Of a stretch of 35,482 bases of DNA, positions 18,034-25,880 are shown piece after piece. The DNA comes from Bacteroidota bacterium. Lineage in GTDB: Bacteria; Bacteroidota; Bacteroidia; Bacteroidales; PUMT01. The stretch's first letter is position 1, and the number at the start of each line of letters is the position of its first letter. The stretch is taken from positions 1 to 35,482 of the forward strand of contig PWHJ01000238.1 in assembly GCA_003554865.1 (NCBI GenBank), read 5' to 3'. The notes under the pieces were generated by a model. That model was not told the DNA's origin. It ran no database searches and saw only the letters and a program-made list of their open reading frames with translations. The translations under genes and the position numbers were made by a program.

Positions 18034-18390
18034 ATGGTTATGGGACTTATACAGATGGAAAACATGGAGTTTTATTCCTATCACGGATGTTACAGGGAAG
18101 AAAATATTGTGGGCAACAGATTCCTGGTTGATATGGAAATTGAGACTGACCTTCAAAGAGCTTCTCAAACCGATATGATCGAAGATACTCTCAATTACCA
18201 GTATGTTTATGATATAGTCAGCCGGCAGATGGCAGTGAAATCAAATTTGCTGGAACATGTTGCCAAGCGGATACTTGATGCTCTTTTTGCCGCTTTACCT
18301 GGAATTGCAAATGCAAAGGTAAAGATTTCCAAAATGACCCCTCCCGTGAGGGGCCGCATGGAAAAAGTCAGTGTCACATTGCAGCGCTGA
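18034..18390 (+). CDS. folB: Dihydroneopterin aldolase
   Basis: 118 residues, the usual size. It cleaves 7,8-dihydroneopterin to 6-hydroxymethyl-dihydropterin in folate synthesis. The N-terminal MEFYSYHGCYREEN, the central DTLNYQYVYDIV and LLEHVAKRILD (catalytic Glu/Lys region), and the C-terminal VKISKMTPPV match the family. ATG 18034 is used; ATG 18040 is equally possible. It lies upstream of tRNA-Cys and the methyl-transfer cluster, which depends on folate, but the two are separated by promoters so a shared operon is unlikely. Confidence 0.93.
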   Translation: MVMGLIQMENMEFYSYHGCYREENIVGNRFLVDMEIETDLQRASQTDMIEDTLNYQYVYDIVSRQMAVKSNLLEHVAKRILDALFAALPGIANAKVKISKMTPPVRGRMEKVSVTLQR

Positions 18391-18455
18391 ACAGATTGAA
18401 TTCCCTGTTTTTGAGGCAAAAAAAACCCGGAATTGCCAGTGCGCAATTTTTTTTC

Positions 18456-18463
18456 TATATTTG
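18456..18463 (+). promoter_or_regulatory. Promoter of tRNA-Cys
   Basis: TATATTTG is an exact -7 box, with TTG at 18433-18435 at 20-bp spacing as the -33 element. Transcription would begin just before the tRNA at 18476. Confidence 0.6.
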
Positions 18464-18475
18464 CAGACTGCAAAG

Positions 18476-18546
18476 GGTCGCGTGGCCGAGTGGCTAGGCA
18501 GGGGTCTGCAAAACCTCGTACGGCGGTTCGAATCCGCCCGCGACCT
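18476..18546 (+). tRNA. tRNA-Cys (anticodon GCA)
   Basis: A 71-nt cloverleaf. Acceptor stem GGTCGCG pairs with CGCGACC, followed by discriminator T as is usual for tRNA-Cys. The anticodon loop is CTGCAAA with GCA as anticodon. The T-arm is GGCGG-TTCGAAT-CCGCC. The anticodon stem holds one G-T wobble. CCA is not encoded. Confidence 0.95.
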
Positions 18547-18966
18547 CGAAAAGAATGTAAATCTTTTGTTACCTGCAGTAATAAGGGATTTTCTTTAAAG
18601 GGGGATCCTGTCATGATGTAGTTATTTTTTTAATGGTCAATATTTCTTATCTTTGCGGTTGCCGAAAAAAGATAACGAAAAAAAATTGAAAGCTAAAAAG
18701 TTACACAACTTATAAAGTTGTTCGAGCGTTTTTAAAAAACACTCATGTGATGATATGCCGTTTAAAAATATCGGGTTTTTTTAGGTAGTTCTTTGACAGC
18801 TTGCAGAGTCAATGCAAGCAGGCGGTAAATCTTTTTCTTTGTTATTACATGAAAAACGCAAGTATTTTTTTAACAAATTGTTGTGTAGCGTTAAAAAATG
18901 AAAAAATTGTGTCTGATACCCTTAATGGCGGTAAAAGAGAAGAAGGGACACAATTAAAAAGAAGAT
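18547..18966 (+). promoter_or_regulatory. Long structured leader of the methyl-transfer cluster
   Basis: A 420-bp gene-free stretch between tRNA-Cys and the MetH-like gene. It holds a -7 box (18648-18655) and then about 300 nt of likely leader RNA. Perfect hairpins are visible at about 18704-18720 (ACAACTT / AAGTTGT) and 18799-18819 (GCTTGCA / TGCAAGC). A third pairs 18905-18913 with 18947-18955 (AATTGTGTC / GACACAATT). The 9-mer GGCGGTAAA occurs twice (18821-18829 and 18927-18935), the second inside the last hairpin loop. The last structure ends about 11 nt before the start codon. It does not match the SAM-I, cobalamin or THF riboswitch cores I can recall. Confidence 0.45.
18648..18655 (+). 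promoter_or_regulatory. Candidate -7 box of the methyl-transfer cluster
   Basis: TATCTTTG fits TAnnTTTG exactly. No clear TTTG -33 partner is seen. Transcription from here gives the ~300-nt leader before the MetH-like gene. Confidence 0.45.
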
Positions 18967-21069
18967 ATGCATTTAAAAACATATATTAAAAAAAAGATTT
19001 TGGTTTTGGATGGTGCCACTGACACCATGTTGGAAGAATTAAACTTAAAAGAAGAAAACTCCGAAGAGGGCAGTCTCAGCCAACTTCACTGCGGGCTAAA
19101 AGGGGAAAATGACCTTCTTGCCCTGAGCCATCCCCAAGTAATTGAAACAATTCATTCCCGTTATCTGGATGCCGGCGCTGATATTATCAGGACAAATACG
19201 GTAAATTCCAATTCCCTTTCCAATTGTGTTTCCATGAGGGACTCAGTCTATGAGATCAATAACCGCTCCGCCCTGTTGGCAAAACAAAAAGCCCGTGAAT
19301 ATTCAACCGTTTCCAAACCAAGGTTTGTGGCCGGGGTTGTCGGCCCATCCCGAAAAGTATCAGCTGATTCAAATGGAACCCGGGAGCAGGGAAAAGAACC
19401 CGATTTTGAATCTTTGTGTCATAGTTATGAAATGCAGGTCAGGGGACTTGCAGATGGAGGCGTTGATATGTTCCTTGTCGACAAGATTGACGATCCTTAT
19501 GCTATAAAAGCCGTAATATGCGCAATTGAAAAGTACGTTTCGGCTATTTCAAAAGATATACCGGTAATGATTTCCGTACCCCTCAACAAAAAAGGGGAGC
19601 TTCCTTCAGGTCTGTCTTTCGAAGATTTTCTCAATTTCATATCAGAATATTCCATTTTTAGTATTGGTATTAAATCCCATTTTGGTGAAAAAAATCTGAA
19701 ATCTTTTCTTCAGATGATTTCAGATAAAACCCCGTTTTATGCCGGTTATCACCCTGGTACAGTTAATCCCGGGAGAGCTTTGGTGAACGGGCTGTCTGCC
19801 GGTGCTGTGGCAGATGAAATAGCAGAATATTCCCGCATGGGGCTTTTAAATATATCAGGTGGTTGCTGCGGACTACGCCCTGATCATATAAAGGCTATTT
19901 CAGATACGGTAGAATCATATAAGCCTGCAAAGGTAAAGCCAAATGCGAATATTGCACCGGAAGCAATACCTAAAGGTATAAGCATTGCATGTTCAACTAT
20001 AGGGAAAATAAAAAAACAAGATATGCCGGAGAGCAGAAAAAAAGAGAGTGGTGCCCGCCGGAAGCGAAAGAGAATTCCCACTTTTGCCTTAACCGAGGCG
20101 AGGGTTAAAAGGTACAAGCCCGATTGGGAAAAGGAGAAGCCTGAAAAGCCTGAATTTACCGGTGTAAAGGTGTTTGATAATTATCCCCTTGAGGAGATAA
20201 GAAGATATATCGACTGGACTTCTTTTTTCAATGGCTGGGGAATGAAAGGTAAGTATCCCCAAATTCTCCGCACGGAAGATAAAGGTGAGGAAGCCAGAAG
20301 ATTGTTGGGCGAGGCAAATGAAATGCTTGATCATATAATTGAGAAATCCCTTGTGAAGGCAAAAGGCGTTGTCGGGTTATTCCCGGCCAATTCAAAAGGT
20401 GATGACATAATAGTCTTTGAAGATGAGGAAAGAGAACAAGTTCTCCGGGTATTGCCGATGCTGAGACAGCAAAAGGCAGTAGGCGGTGAGCCATGGTGTT
20501 ACTGCTTAAGCGATTATGTTGCTCCACTCAGGTCAGGCCTCAGCGATTATATAGGAGCTTTTGCAGCAACTGCCGGCCTGGGGGCTGATAAATGCCTGGA
20601 TTATTTTAATGGCAATGGAGAGCAGTATGAAAGTGTTATGTTTCGCTTTATATGTGACAGGCTTACGGAAGCGTTTGCCGAAATACTTCACTTGAAGGTG
20701 AGAAGGGAGCTCTGGGGATACGAAAAGGGCAATATGCCAACAATTGAAGAAATTCAGAACGGCAGATTTGCAGGTATCCGCCCGGCTCCGGGTTATCCCA
20801 CCTGCCCCGACCATACCCTTAAAAAGCCATTGTTTGAGCTGCTGGGGGGAGAAAAGAAAACCGAAATATCACTTACTTCCAGTTATGCTATGGACCCTGC
20901 AAGTTCAGTTGCGGGATTTTATATTGGCTATCCCAAAGCAAAATATTTTGGTGTCGGTAAAATTTTCAGGGACCAGGTCAAGGATTATGCAGAAAGGCTG
21001 GGCCAAAGCATTGAGGAAACAGAAAGATGGCTTAGGGCTAACACAAATTACAAGGCGGGGGTTAAATAA
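18967..21069 (+). CDS. MetH-like protein: homocysteine-binding domain fused to AdoMet reactivation domain
   Basis: 700 residues. Residues about 8-310 match the homocysteine-binding barrel of MetH (LDGATDTMLEEL with D15; DAGADIIRTNTVNS; GGCCG at 298-302). Residues about 380-695 match the MetH activation domain (FTGVKVFDNYPLEEIRRYID, GVVGLFPANSKGDDI, and the AdoMet-binding RPAPGYPTCPDH at 605-616). The methyl-folate and cobalamin domains normally between them are absent. Of the three zinc cysteines, two (C300, C301) remain, but the first (GINC in known enzymes) is Ser237 followed by His238. Either it is the thiol-methylating, self-reactivating part of a dismantled methionine synthase, or its barrel has changed substrate and it mainly reactivates the corrinoid protein at 22073. 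First gene of the cluster. Confidence 0.85.
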   Translation: MHLKTYIKKKILVLDGATDTMLEELNLKEENSEEGSLSQLHCGLKGENDLLALSHPQVIETIHSRYLDAGADIIRTNTVNSNSLSNCVSMRDSVYEINNRSALLAKQKAREYSTVSKPRFVAGVVGPSRKVSADSNGTREQGKEPDFESLCHSYEMQVRGLADGGVDMFLVDKIDDPYAIKAVICAIEKYVSAISKDIPVMISVPLNKKGELPSGLSFEDFLNFISEYSIFSIGIKSHFGEKNLKSFLQMISDKTPFYAGYHPGTVNPGRALVNGLSAGAVADEIAEYSRMGLLNISGGCCGLRPDHIKAISDTVESYKPAKVKPNANIAPEAIPKGISIACSTIGKIKKQDMPESRKKESGARRKRKRIPTFALTEARVKRYKPDWEKEKPEKPEFTGVKVFDNYPLEEIRRYIDWTSFFNGWGMKGKYPQILRTEDKGEEARRLLGEANEMLDHIIEKSLVKAKGVVGLFPANSKGDDIIVFEDEEREQVLRVLPMLRQQKAVGGEPWCYCLSDYVAPLRSGLSDYIGAFAATAGLGADKCLDYFNGNGEQYESVMFRFICDRLTEAFAEILHLKVRRELWGYEKGNMPTIEEIQNGRFAGIRPAPGYPTCPDHTLKKPLFELLGGEKKTEISLTSSYAMDPASSVAGFYIGYPKAKYFGVGKIFRDQVKDYAERLGQSIEETERWLRANTNYKAGVK

Positions 21070-21102
21070 TCACACTTTTATGAATTTAAAAGAGTTGATA
21101 TT

Positions 21103-22020
21103 ATGAGAATTACAGATATATTTGAAAAAGAAAAACGTACATTTTCCTTCGAGTTTTTTCCCCCGAAAAACACAAAGGCTGCCGTACAATTCGGTATCAA
21201 TGCCGGACAGCTGATGAAGCTCCAACCCTCTTTTGTGACTGAAACATGCGGAGCCGGGGGAACCACAGATGATAAAACTCTCGATATAGTTGACCTTTTT
21301 ACCAATAAGCTGAAATTTACCTGCATGCCACACTATACATGTGTGAACGCAACAAGGGAAAAGGTTGCATATGATATGCGCACCTTTGTTGACAAAAACA
21401 TTGAAAATGTGATGCTGCTCCGGGGAGACCCTCCCGAAGGCGGGCCCTTCCCTGAAAACCCCGATGGGTTGAATTATGCAAGTGATCTGATTAATTTTGT
21501 GAAAAAGCATTATGATCATTTTTGTATAGGGGCTGCTGCTTATCCGGAAAAACATCCCGAAGCCCCCTCAATGAAAAAAGATATCGAGAATTTGAAGAAA
21601 AAGGTAGACGAGGGTGCAGACTTTCTTGTAACACAAATGTTTTTTAAAAACGATTACTATTACAAGTTTATGGATAAAGTCAGAAAGGCAGGGATAAAGT
21701 GCCGTGTGATACCGGGGTTGCTTCCTATAACCGATTTCAGGCAGATAAAAAGGTTTGCCGAAATATCCGGAGCTCATATTCCGGAAATGCTGCAGAAAAA
21801 AATGTCAGATGTTATTGACAAACCAGATGAAGTTTACAATATTGGGCTGGATTATGCGGTGCAGCAAGCGCATGATCTTCTCGACAACGATGCTCCCGGG
21901 TTGCATTTTTTCACCCTGAACAGAAGCCGTTCGGCAGTTGAGATTTATAAGTCACTTGCCGATAATTACAAGGACCTCAGGGAAAGATATCAAGAAAGCT
22001 TTACACCCCATGTGCCATAA
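21103..22020 (+). CDS. metF: 5,10-methylenetetrahydrofolate reductase
   Basis: 305 residues (E. coli MetF is 296). A flavoprotein interconverting methylene- and methyl-tetrahydrofolate. The N-terminal TFSFEFFPPK carries the catalytic Glu (E17); VMLLRGDPPEGG and CRVIPGLLPIT are typical. It can work either way: reduction to supply methyl groups for methionine, or oxidation of methyl-THF from demethylation. It lies 33 bp after the MetH-like gene. A tiny 8-codon frame (21080-21106) overlaps its start as ATGA. Confidence 0.95.
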   Translation: MRITDIFEKEKRTFSFEFFPPKNTKAAVQFGINAGQLMKLQPSFVTETCGAGGTTDDKTLDIVDLFTNKLKFTCMPHYTCVNATREKVAYDMRTFVDKNIENVMLLRGDPPEGGPFPENPDGLNYASDLINFVKKHYDHFCIGAAAYPEKHPEAPSMKKDIENLKKKVDEGADFLVTQMFFKNDYYYKFMDKVRKAGIKCRVIPGLLPITDFRQIKRFAEISGAHIPEMLQKKMSDVIDKPDEVYNIGLDYAVQQAHDLLDNDAPGLHFFTLNRSRSAVEIYKSLADNYKDLRERYQESFTPHVP

Positions 22021-22072
22021 AATATAAATTATAATTATTAATCAATTATTAAAAATTTAAAAACTATTAGTC

Positions 22073-22717
22073 ATGAGTAGTGATTTGGGAAAAATTTCAG
22101 ATGCATTAACAAAAGGTAATGTAGATGAACTTAAAGAAGTAGTGCAGCAGGCACTTGACAACGATGCAGTTCCTGCAGACCTTTTAAATAAAGGGTTGTT
22201 GCCCGGAATGGAGGCAGTAGGGCAGAAATGGAAAAACGGTGAAATGTTTATGCCTGAAGTGCTCAGATGCGCCAAGGCTATGAGCGGTGCCATGGATATA
22301 CTCAGACCCCGCCTGGCTAAAGAGGATCTGGGCAGTGCCGGTAAAATGGTTATCGGAACGGTATCGGGGGATCTTCACGACATTGGAAAGGACCTGGCTG
22401 CAATGATGTTTGAAGGTGCCGGCTATGAGGTTGTAAATATTGGAATAGACCAGCCAAACGAGAAATTTGTTGAAGCTGCTAAAGAACACAAGCCGACCCT
22501 TTTGGGTATGTCAGCTCTTTTGACAACAACCATGCCCCGCATGGGCGAAGTTATCAATTCATTGAAAGAGGCCGGCATACGTGACCAGATGGCAGTGATA
22601 ATTGGTGGTGCACCGGTAACTCAGGAATTTGCCGAGGAGATCGGGGCCGATATATATGCACCAAATGCCGGTTCTGCAGTTGATCTGGCCAGGGAATATT
22701 TTGAAAGTAAAGCCTGA
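22073..22717 (+). CDS. Corrinoid-binding methyl carrier protein (MtbC/MttC/MtgC-like)
   Basis: 214 residues. The N-terminal four-helix cap (about 1-85, KWKNGEMFMPEVLRCAKAM) is followed by a cobalamin-binding Rossmann domain. The signature DLHDIG (100-105) places the lower cobalt ligand at His102; MSALLTTTM and GGAPVT complete the binding site. Such proteins carry the methyl group on cobalt between a substrate-specific methyltransferase (here MttB-like) and a second methyltransferase. It fills the domain missing from the MetH-like protein. It precedes the mttB pair, separated by a hairpin (22749-22787). Confidence 0.95.
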   Translation: MSSDLGKISDALTKGNVDELKEVVQQALDNDAVPADLLNKGLLPGMEAVGQKWKNGEMFMPEVLRCAKAMSGAMDILRPRLAKEDLGSAGKMVIGTVSGDLHDIGKDLAAMMFEGAGYEVVNIGIDQPNEKFVEAAKEHKPTLLGMSALLTTTMPRMGEVINSLKEAGIRDQMAVIIGGAPVTQEFAEEIGADIYAPNAGSAVDLAREYFESKA

Positions 22718-22748
22718 ATCAATCCCTGATGGGAAAAAAATATGTAGT

Positions 22749-22787
22749 AACCCGAGACAGCTTTCGCCAAGAAAGCTGTTGAGGGTT
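22749..22787 (+). other. Intercistronic hairpin between the corrinoid gene and mttB pair
   Basis: Inner stem ACAGCTTTC (22757-22765) pairs perfectly with GAAAGCTGT (22771-22779) around a 5-nt loop. Outer AACCC / GGGTT (22749-22753 with 22783-22787) extends it past a 3-by-3 internal loop. No U-tract follows directly. It could protect the upstream mRNA, attenuate, or mark a processing site. Confidence 0.65.
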
Positions 22788-22812
22788 TAATTAATTAAAA
22801 AAATAAAAGTTT

Positions 22813-24261
22813 ATGAAGATAAATCAGACCATAAACAAGAGTCCGCAATTCAGGGTTCTTTCTGAAGACCAGATAGAGCAAATCTATTTCTCCGCCCTTG
22901 AAGTTATGGAAAGGACAGGAGGGGTGGTATATCATGAAGGGGCTTTGGAGCTATTCAAAAACAGTGATGCCCTCGTTGAAGGAAACAGGGTGAGAATCCC
23001 CATCACAATGGTTGAGGAAGCTCTGAAATCCTACCCCAGGAAGATAACCCTGAAGGGAAGAAATGGTAAGCGCTCTCTTTTTCTTGAAAAAGATATGGTG
23101 TCTTTTGGCACCGGATCAGATCTCCCCTTTACACTGGACATGAACACCGGTGAGAGAAGGAACACCACTTACAAGGATGTGAGTGATGCATCCAAGCTTG
23201 TGGACGCCTTGTCAAATTTCGATTTTCACATGTCTCACGGGATTGTTACTGACGCTCCCAATCCCCAGACTTACGACCGCCATCAGTTTATGGCTATGCT
23301 TGAGAATTGTACAAAGCCAATGGTTGTGACAAGTGTTGACGGGGAAGGCCTAGAAGATCTCTGGAAAATGGGATGTCTTATTCAGGGCGGGGAGCATGAA
23401 TTCAGGCTCAATCCCATGTTTGTTGTATATATTGAACCTATCTCCCCGCTTAAAAATGATTCAACGGCTGTTGAAAAGCTTCTGTTTGCAGCTGAAAAGA
23501 GAATCCCGGCAATGTACACCCCATGTCCGAGTTCGGGAGCGACGGCCCCTGCCACCATTGCAGGCATGCTTGTACAGTCGCTGGCCGAGACTTTGCTGGC
23601 CATAGTTATGTGTCATTTGAAGAATCCCGGAATGCCGCTTATAATGGGTGGTGTAACAACCCTGCTGGATATGAGGAAGTCAACCTACTCATACGGAGCT
23701 CCGGAGCTGTCACTCGCATCTGCTGCAAACACAGATATTTCAAAATGGCTCAATCTGATCATGTTCAGCACCGGGGGATGCACCGATGCAAAAATACTTG
23801 ATGAGCAGGCAGCCTCAGAACAGATGATGAATCTTTTCTACTCGTACCTCTCCGGAGCAAACCTGATACATGATGTGGGATATATTGACCATGGAACGAC
23901 AGCCTCACTTGAGAGCCTGGTGCTTAACCAGGAGATGATAGGTATGGTAAAGCAGTTTGGAAAGGGGATCAATACCGATGATGAGCATCTGGCTTTGGAT
24001 CTTATAGAAAAGCAGGGCCCCGGGGGTGAATATGTTACAACCGATCATACTTTCAAATACTGGAAAGAATGGTTCATGCCCCAGTTGCAGGACCGGAGCG
24101 ATTATGAAACATGGGTCAAGAACGGATCCAAAACTATGGGGCAAAGATTAAAAGAGCGTACCCAGCATCTTCTGGATACATATCAGCCTGAGCCGCTGGA
24201 TGAAAAGCTTCGCAAAGAGCTGAAAAAAATATGTGAAGATGCAGATAAGCGTCACATGTAA
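22813..24261 (+). CDS. MttB-family corrinoid methyltransferase, first of tandem pair
   Basis: 482 residues, full length without an amber codon, so it is a non-pyrrolysine MttB-superfamily member like the glycine betaine methyltransferase MtgB. Expected reaction: quaternary amine plus Co(I) corrinoid protein gives tertiary amine plus methyl-Co(III). Seen: FRVLSEDQIEQIYFSALEVM at the N-terminus, PCPSSGATAPATIAGMLVQS, YSYGAPELSL (Y292-) and GGCTDAK (C323-T324-D325). That last motif lies near the position of pyrrolysine in the archaeal enzymes (about residue 330). It follows its corrinoid protein and is 24 bp before its paralogue. The substrate cannot be fixed by sequence. Confidence 0.93.
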   Translation: MKINQTINKSPQFRVLSEDQIEQIYFSALEVMERTGGVVYHEGALELFKNSDALVEGNRVRIPITMVEEALKSYPRKITLKGRNGKRSLFLEKDMVSFGTGSDLPFTLDMNTGERRNTTYKDVSDASKLVDALSNFDFHMSHGIVTDAPNPQTYDRHQFMAMLENCTKPMVVTSVDGEGLEDLWKMGCLIQGGEHEFRLNPMFVVYIEPISPLKNDSTAVEKLLFAAEKRIPAMYTPCPSSGATAPATIAGMLVQSLAETLLAIVMCHLKNPGMPLIMGGVTTLLDMRKSTYSYGAPELSLASAANTDISKWLNLIMFSTGGCTDAKILDEQAASEQMMNLFYSYLSGANLIHDVGYIDHGTTASLESLVLNQEMIGMVKQFGKGINTDDEHLALDLIEKQGPGGEYVTTDHTFKYWKEWFMPQLQDRSDYETWVKNGSKTMGQRLKERTQHLLDTYQPEPLDEKLRKELKKICEDADKRHM

Positions 24262-24285
24262 ATAATCCAATAAAACATATTACCT

Positions 24286-25764
24286 ATGAGTGTAAGAACT
24301 AACTATACAGTATATGAAAGCCCGCGATTGCAGATACTTTCCGAAGACCAGAAGGAGAAGATCTTAAATGGAATGATGCGTACCCTTCAGTACACAGGTG
24401 CGCATGTTCATCACGAAAAGGCAAGGGAGCTGTTCAAAAAGGCGGGATGCAAGGTTGACGGTGTTACGGTATATTTTCCTCCTGAAGTAATACTTAAAGC
24501 TCTTTCCACAGTGCCGCCGGTGACGGAAGTATTTCCCTGGGACGGGAATAAGGAGAAGAAGGTGGTTGTGGAGAAGAACCGCAGCTACTTTGGTCCGGGG
24601 CCGACTCCTCCCAATTTTATTGATACCGATACAATGGAGAGAAGGAAATACCTGCGCAAAGATGCCAATATCGTAGCACGGGTATGTGATGCGCTCCCTA
24701 ATATTGGTTTCGTGCAGTCTTTGGGCTCGATCAGCGATGTAACCAACGACCTTGCAGATGTTTATGAATTTGCCGATATGGTGCGCAATACCACCACTCC
24801 AATAATGAGCTGGTCTTTTACAAGGGAGGGGTGCAGGGATATTCACCGTATAGCCATTGCTATGGCAGGCGGGGAAGAAGAGTTCCGCCAGCGCCCCAAT
24901 TACATTTTTTACGGGGAGCCTATTTCTCCCCTTGTGAGTGACTTTCATGCAATTGACAAATGTATGTACTGTGCCGAGAATCGTATTCCCCAGGTCTACA
25001 GTCCATGTGCCATAGGAGGAGGAACGGTGCCTGCCACACATGCCGGTCAGCTTGTGGTTGCCCTCTCGGAATCTATGGTAGGGGTCATTGCGGCACAGCT
25101 GATCAATCCCGGGACATGCGTTATTATTGGTGGTGTACAGTCGATCCTGGATATGCGCTATTCAATATATTCCTACGGCGCGCCGGAATTGAGCCTTTTA
25201 AGCTCGGCTTTAACTGAGGTTGTCCAGTATTGCGGACTACCCATGTATTCACAGTCGGGTTGCACCGATACCAAGAAAATGGATATGCAGTCGGCATTGG
25301 AGGCAAGTCTTTCAATCAATGCTGCAATGATGAGCGGTGCTAATTTTGTCCATGATAACGGCTATACCGAAAGCGGTCTTACCGGCGATGTTTTCCAGAC
25401 GGTGATGGATGATGAACTGATATCCATGGCAAGGGTGATTGAAAGAAGCTTTGATGTTAACAAGGAAACCCTCAGTGTGGATGTTATTGACAGTGTAGGT
25501 CCCGGCGGCCATTACCTTTATGAAGACCATACCATGAAATGGTTCCGAACATACTGGATGCCAACGCTGATGGACCGTAACTCCTACGAGGGATGGGTGG
25601 AAGAAGGACGTAAGACGATGAAAGACCGCATAATTGAAAAGACAAGAGATCTAATTGACAATTATGAAGGTCCCCGCGGAAAAGTACCGGCTCAGGCCGA
25701 CAAGGAGATTGAAAGGATTCTTCAGGAAGCCGAAAAAAGAGCAAAAGAGTCAGAAAGCAAGTAA
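24286..25764 (+). CDS. MttB-family corrinoid methyltransferase, second of tandem pair
   Basis: 492 residues, uninterrupted, non-pyrrolysine. It shares with the preceding gene LQILSEDQKEKI, YSYGAPELSL (Y295-), SGCTDTKKMD (C326-T327-D328) and GPGGHYLYEDHT. It differs widely elsewhere, so the pair is an old duplication and may have distinct substrates or form a heteromeric enzyme. The C-terminus is a charged helical tail (IERILQEAEKRAKESESK). Its distance of 24 bp from the first copy indicates cotranscription. A strong stem-loop follows it. Substrate unknown. Confidence 0.93.
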   Translation: MSVRTNYTVYESPRLQILSEDQKEKILNGMMRTLQYTGAHVHHEKARELFKKAGCKVDGVTVYFPPEVILKALSTVPPVTEVFPWDGNKEKKVVVEKNRSYFGPGPTPPNFIDTDTMERRKYLRKDANIVARVCDALPNIGFVQSLGSISDVTNDLADVYEFADMVRNTTTPIMSWSFTREGCRDIHRIAIAMAGGEEEFRQRPNYIFYGEPISPLVSDFHAIDKCMYCAENRIPQVYSPCAIGGGTVPATHAGQLVVALSESMVGVIAAQLINPGTCVIIGGVQSILDMRYSIYSYGAPELSLLSSALTEVVQYCGLPMYSQSGCTDTKKMDMQSALEASLSINAAMMSGANFVHDNGYTESGLTGDVFQTVMDDELISMARVIERSFDVNKETLSVDVIDSVGPGGHYLYEDHTMKWFRTYWMPTLMDRNSYEGWVEEGRKTMKDRIIEKTRDLIDNYEGPRGKVPAQADKEIERILQEAEKRAKESESK

Positions 25765-25789
25765 AACCAACTGCTTTATGCAGTCATTC

Positions 25790-25848
25790 AATACACCGGC
25801 AAACCTTCCGGCCCCGCTTTTTAGCGGGGCCCCGGTGCCCGGTGTATT
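25790..25848 (+). other. Strong branched stem-loop after the mttB pair
   Basis: Outer arm AATACACCGG (25790-25799) pairs perfectly with CCGGTGTATT (25839-25848). An inner arm GGCCCCGC (25810-25817) pairs with GCGGGGCC (25824-25831) around a T-rich loop. The following sequence is AT-rich but has no proper U-run, so it is a poor intrinsic terminator. It more likely stabilises the upstream mRNA or causes partial termination before the accessory genes. Confidence 0.7.
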
Positions 25849-25880
25849 AATATTAAGCAAGATGAAAACAGGAGCCATCT

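Noticed and set aside
18656-18966. SAM-II or cobalamin riboswitch in the cluster leader
   Set aside because: Only a loose AGCTAAAAAG likeness to SAM-II; the remaining core and pairing pattern are missing. No B12 box.
24364-25041. 225-codon antisense open frame
   Set aside because: Lies fully inside the second mttB gene in a shadow frame; its translation resembles no family and the sense gene is certain.
22813-25764. Pyrrolysine (amber read-through) in MttB-family genes
   Set aside because: All three MttB-type frames are full length without internal TAG, and no pyl genes are present in the window.
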